DNA of 23,918 nt from the NCBI GenBank assembly GCA_025464735.1, contig JAODMX010000176.1, forward strand, positions 1 through 23,918. The letters run 5' to 3'. Positions 21,753-23,918 of the stretch are shown piece after piece. Every line of letters begins with the position of its first letter. Position 1 is the stretch's first letter. This DNA comes from Frondihabitans sp. GTDB lineage: Bacteria; Actinomycetota; Actinomycetes; Actinomycetales; Microbacteriaceae. The translations under genes were made by a program, and so were the position numbers. Below the pieces are notes generated by a model. It had not been told where the DNA came from. It searched no databases and was given only the letters and a program-made list of their open reading frames with translations.

Positions 21753-23918
21753 CGGGTTGAACGCCTTCTCTTGCTGATCTGTCGCATAAGTCCATCTTGC
21801 ATGTCGCGGAGCGGTTCGCCGTCTTCGCTTCGGGAGTGCCGGATCCAGCTCCCGTCGGGGTCGAGGAACCAGGAGCTGGTCTCGGGAGACATCGCGAGGT
21901 CGAACAACTCGTCGAGCTCGGCCAGGTGGTCGGCCTGCACGAGGCGGACGAGCACCTCGACTCGCCGGTCGAGGTTGCGGTGCATCATGTCGGCGCTGCC
22001 GATGAACACCTGCGGGTCGCCGTCATTGTGGAAGGAGAAGATGCGGGAGTGCTCGAGGTAACGACCGAGGATGGAGCGGACCCGGATGTTCTCGGAGAGG
22101 CCCTCGATGCCGGCCTTGAGCGAGCAGATGCCTCGGACCCAGATGTCGACGGGCACACCGGCGTTGCTCGCGTGATAGAGGGCGTCGATGATCTCTTCGT
22201 CGACCATCGAGTTGATCTTGATGCGGATACCGGAGGGCTTGCCCGCCTTGGCGTTCTCTGCCTCGACGGCGATGCGCTTGATCAGCCCCTTGCGGAGGTG
22301 GAGCGGAGCAACCAGCAGGCGTTTGAACTTCTTCTCGATGGCGTAGCCGGAGAGCTCGTTGAAGAGACGCGTGACGTCTTTACCGACCTGGTCGTCGGCC
22401 GTGAAGAGCCCCAGGTCTTCGTAGATGCGGCTCGTCTTCGGATTGTAGTTGCCTGTGCCGATGTGCGTGTAGTGACGCAGTCGTCCACCCTTCTCCTGGC
22501 GGATCACGAGTGCGAGCTTGCAGTGCGTCTTCAGGCCGACGAGGCCGTAGACGACGTGCACGCCGGCCTTCTCGAGTTTGCGAGCCCAGGTGATGTTGTT
22601 CTGCTCATCGAAGCGCGCCTTGATTTCAACGAGGGCCAGCACCTGCTTGCCGGCCTCGGCAGCGTCGATCAGCGCCTCGATGATGGGGCTGTCGCCGGAG
22701 GTGCGGTAGAGCGTCTGCTTGATCGCCAGCACGTTGGGGTCGGTGGCGGCCTGCTCGAGGAAGGCCTGAACGCTCGTTGCGAACGACTCGTACGGGTGGT
22801 GCACCAGGACGTCTCGGCGAGAGATGCTCGCGAAGATGTCGGGCTGCATGTTGGGCTCCGTCGGCAGGAGCTGGACGGCCGTTGTCGGAAGATGCTTCGG
22901 GTAGTGAAGCTCGGGGTTGGAGATCTTGGCGATCTCGAAGAGCCCGGCGAGGTCGAGGGGTGCGGGGAGCCGGTAGACCTCCTGCTCGGTGATGTCGAGT
23001 TCGCGGACGAGGAGCTCGAGCGTGACGGGGTCCATGTCTTCGGTGATCTCGAGCCGGATGGGCGGCCCGAAGCGACGCCGGAGCAGCTCTTTCTCGAGCG
23101 CCTGGATGAGGTTCTCTGACTCGTCTTCGTCGATCTCGACGTCTTCATTGCGGGTGACGCGGAAGACGTGGTGCTCGTTGACCTCCATGCCGGGGAAGAG
23201 GTCTTGGAGGTGATTGGCGATCAGGTCTTCGAGCGGGATGAATCGGAGACGCCCGCTCTTGTCATCGGGCAGCTGCACGAACCGGGGGAGCACCTGCGGC
23301 ACCTTGAGACGCGCGAACTCCTGCTTCTCGGTCTTGGGGTTGCGGACCCGGACGGCCAGGTTGAGCGACAGACCGGAGATATAGGGGAACGGGTGGGCCG
23401 GGTCGACGGCCAGAGGCATGAGCACGGGGAAGATCTGGTTCGAGAAGACGTCGTGCATGCGGATGCGGTCGGCCTCGGCGAGGTCGGACCACCTCTCGAC
23501 GTGGATGCCCGCGGCGTCGAGATCGGGCTTGACGAAATCGCTGAAGGCGCGCGCATGCCGAACCTGCAGCTCGAGAGCCTTGGCGTTGATCGCAGCGAGG
23601 ACGTCTTTCGGTGCCGTGCCGACGTTGGTCGGCACTGCCAGGCCGGTGGCGATGCGCCGCTTGAGGCCGGCCACGCGGACCATGAAGAACTCGTCGAGGT
23701 TATTGGCGAAGATCGCGAGGAAGTTGGCTCGTTCGAGCAGAGGGGTCGAAGGGTCTTCGCCGAGCTCGAGCACGCGCTGGTTGAACGCCAGCCAGCTGAT
23801 CTCACGGTCGAGGAACCGGTCGAGCGGCAGCGTGCCGTCGTCGTCGAACGACACGATCTCGTCGAAGTCGTCGATCAGATCGTTGGTGACGGCAGCGCCG
23901 TCAACGTAGGGTTCGCTG
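21749..23918 (-). CDS. ppk: Polyphosphate kinase 1 (start near or beyond window edge)
   Basis: PPK1 makes inorganic polyphosphate from ATP, and also the reverse. The N-domain begins [20 protein letters not shown], followed by [17 protein letters not shown]. The two PLD-like catalytic domains are clear. The first HxK motif is KTHCKLALV with the autophosphorylated histidine at about 444 counted from GTG 23854, then [19 protein letters not shown]. The second holds [11 protein letters not shown] (His near 602) and [17 protein letters not shown]. The last in-window start is GTG 23854 (701 residues). However, the frame stays open for 21 more codons to the edge ([20 protein letters not shown] and on) with GC-rich third positions, and no ribosome site precedes 23854. 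The true start is therefore probably outside the window, and I carry the feature to the edge. The stop overlaps the mutT1-like start. Confidence 0.93.
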   Translation of the reverse strand, partial: SEPYVDGAAVTNDLIDDFDEIVSFDDDGTLPLDRFLDREISWLAFNQRVLELGEDPSTPLLERANFLAIFANNLDEFFMVRVAGLKRRIATGLAVPTNVGTAPKDVLAAINAKALELQVRHARAFSDFVKPDLDAAGIHVERWSDLAEADRIRMHDVFSNQIFPVLMPLAVDPAHPFPYISGLSLNLAVRVRNPKTEKQEFARLKVPQVLPRFVQLPDDKSGRLRFIPLEDLIANHLQDLFPGMEVNEHHVFRVTRNEDVEIDEDESENLIQALEKELLRRRFGPPIRLEITEDMDPVTLELLVRELDITEQEVYRLPAPLDLAGLFEIAKISNPELHYPKHLPTTAVQLLPTEPNMQPDIFASISRRDVLVHHPYESFATSVQAFLEQAATDPNVLAIKQTLYRTSGDSPIIEALIDAAEAGKQVLALVEIKARFDEQNNITWARKLEKAGVHVVYGLVGLKTHCKLALVIRQEKGGRLRHYTHIGTGNYNPKTSRIYEDLGLFTADDQVGKDVTRLFNELSGYAIEKKFKRLLVAPLHLRKGLIKRIAVEAENAKAGKPSGIRIKINSMVDEEIIDALYHASNAGVPVDIWVRGICSLKAGIEGLSENIRVRSILGRYLEHSRIFSFHNDGDPQVFIGSADMMHRNLDRRVEVLVRLVQADHLAELDELFDLAMSPETSSWFLDPDGSWIRHSRSEDGEPLRDMQDGLMRQISKRRRSTR

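Overview
The window reads as a stretch of chromosome from a high-GC actinobacterium, most likely a member of Microbacteriaceae or a close relative in Micrococcales. This placement is an inference from several signs: GC-rich codon third positions, frequent GTG starts, apparently leaderless genes behind TAnnnT -10 boxes, a clpS-DUF2017 pair, a SigK/RskA pair, a mutT1-type gene next to ppk (the order seen in mycobacteria) and an actinobacterial-type PHO box. I cannot name a species.

Layout. 1-1024 (-) is the N-terminal part of a PIG-V-type membrane mannosyltransferase, divergent from an MFS exporter (1058-2386 +). A 68-bp symmetrical terminator that contains both stop codons separates the exporter from the clpS-DUF2017 operon (2447-3183 -). 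Next is the most unusual segment, 3260-6703 (+): a small membrane protein that seems frameshifted, a two-helix membrane protein, an M50-type membrane metalloprotease with an apparently out-of-frame middle, an ABC ATPase and a roughly 12-helix permease. The genes are nearly touching or overlapping, and the composition looks less GC-biased than the surroundings. 6737-9105 is a one-carbon unit: a ZTP-type riboswitch followed by glyA and folD.

9259-13475 is a galactose (Leloir) locus. galT-galK run leftwards, a DeoR-family regulator runs rightwards, and aldose 1-epimerase follows the regulator. Three 10-bp-phased GAAAG/C repeats lie over the divergent galT/regulator promoter. A tRNA-Lys(TTT) gene (-) and a conserved actinobacterial protein of unknown function follow. 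About 625 bases without a credible gene (14354-14978) hold inverted GGCTTCG repeats and a 78-base structured element. Then come an ECF sigma factor of SigK type and its membrane anti-sigma factor (14979-16441 +).

The right third is a phosphate module on the minus strand: ppk, a Nudix/histidine-phosphatase mutT1-like gene, a terminator, a PHO box, then pstS, pstC, pstA and pstB. It links high-affinity phosphate uptake to polyphosphate synthesis.

Most of the window is ordinary core metabolism. The best candidate for an undescribed system is the protease/ABC-transporter cassette at 3315-6703. Its gene order recalls the tail of peptide-export operons such as Bacillus yydFGHIJ (M50 protease, ATPase, permease), but no modifying enzyme is visible and two of its genes look frame-damaged.
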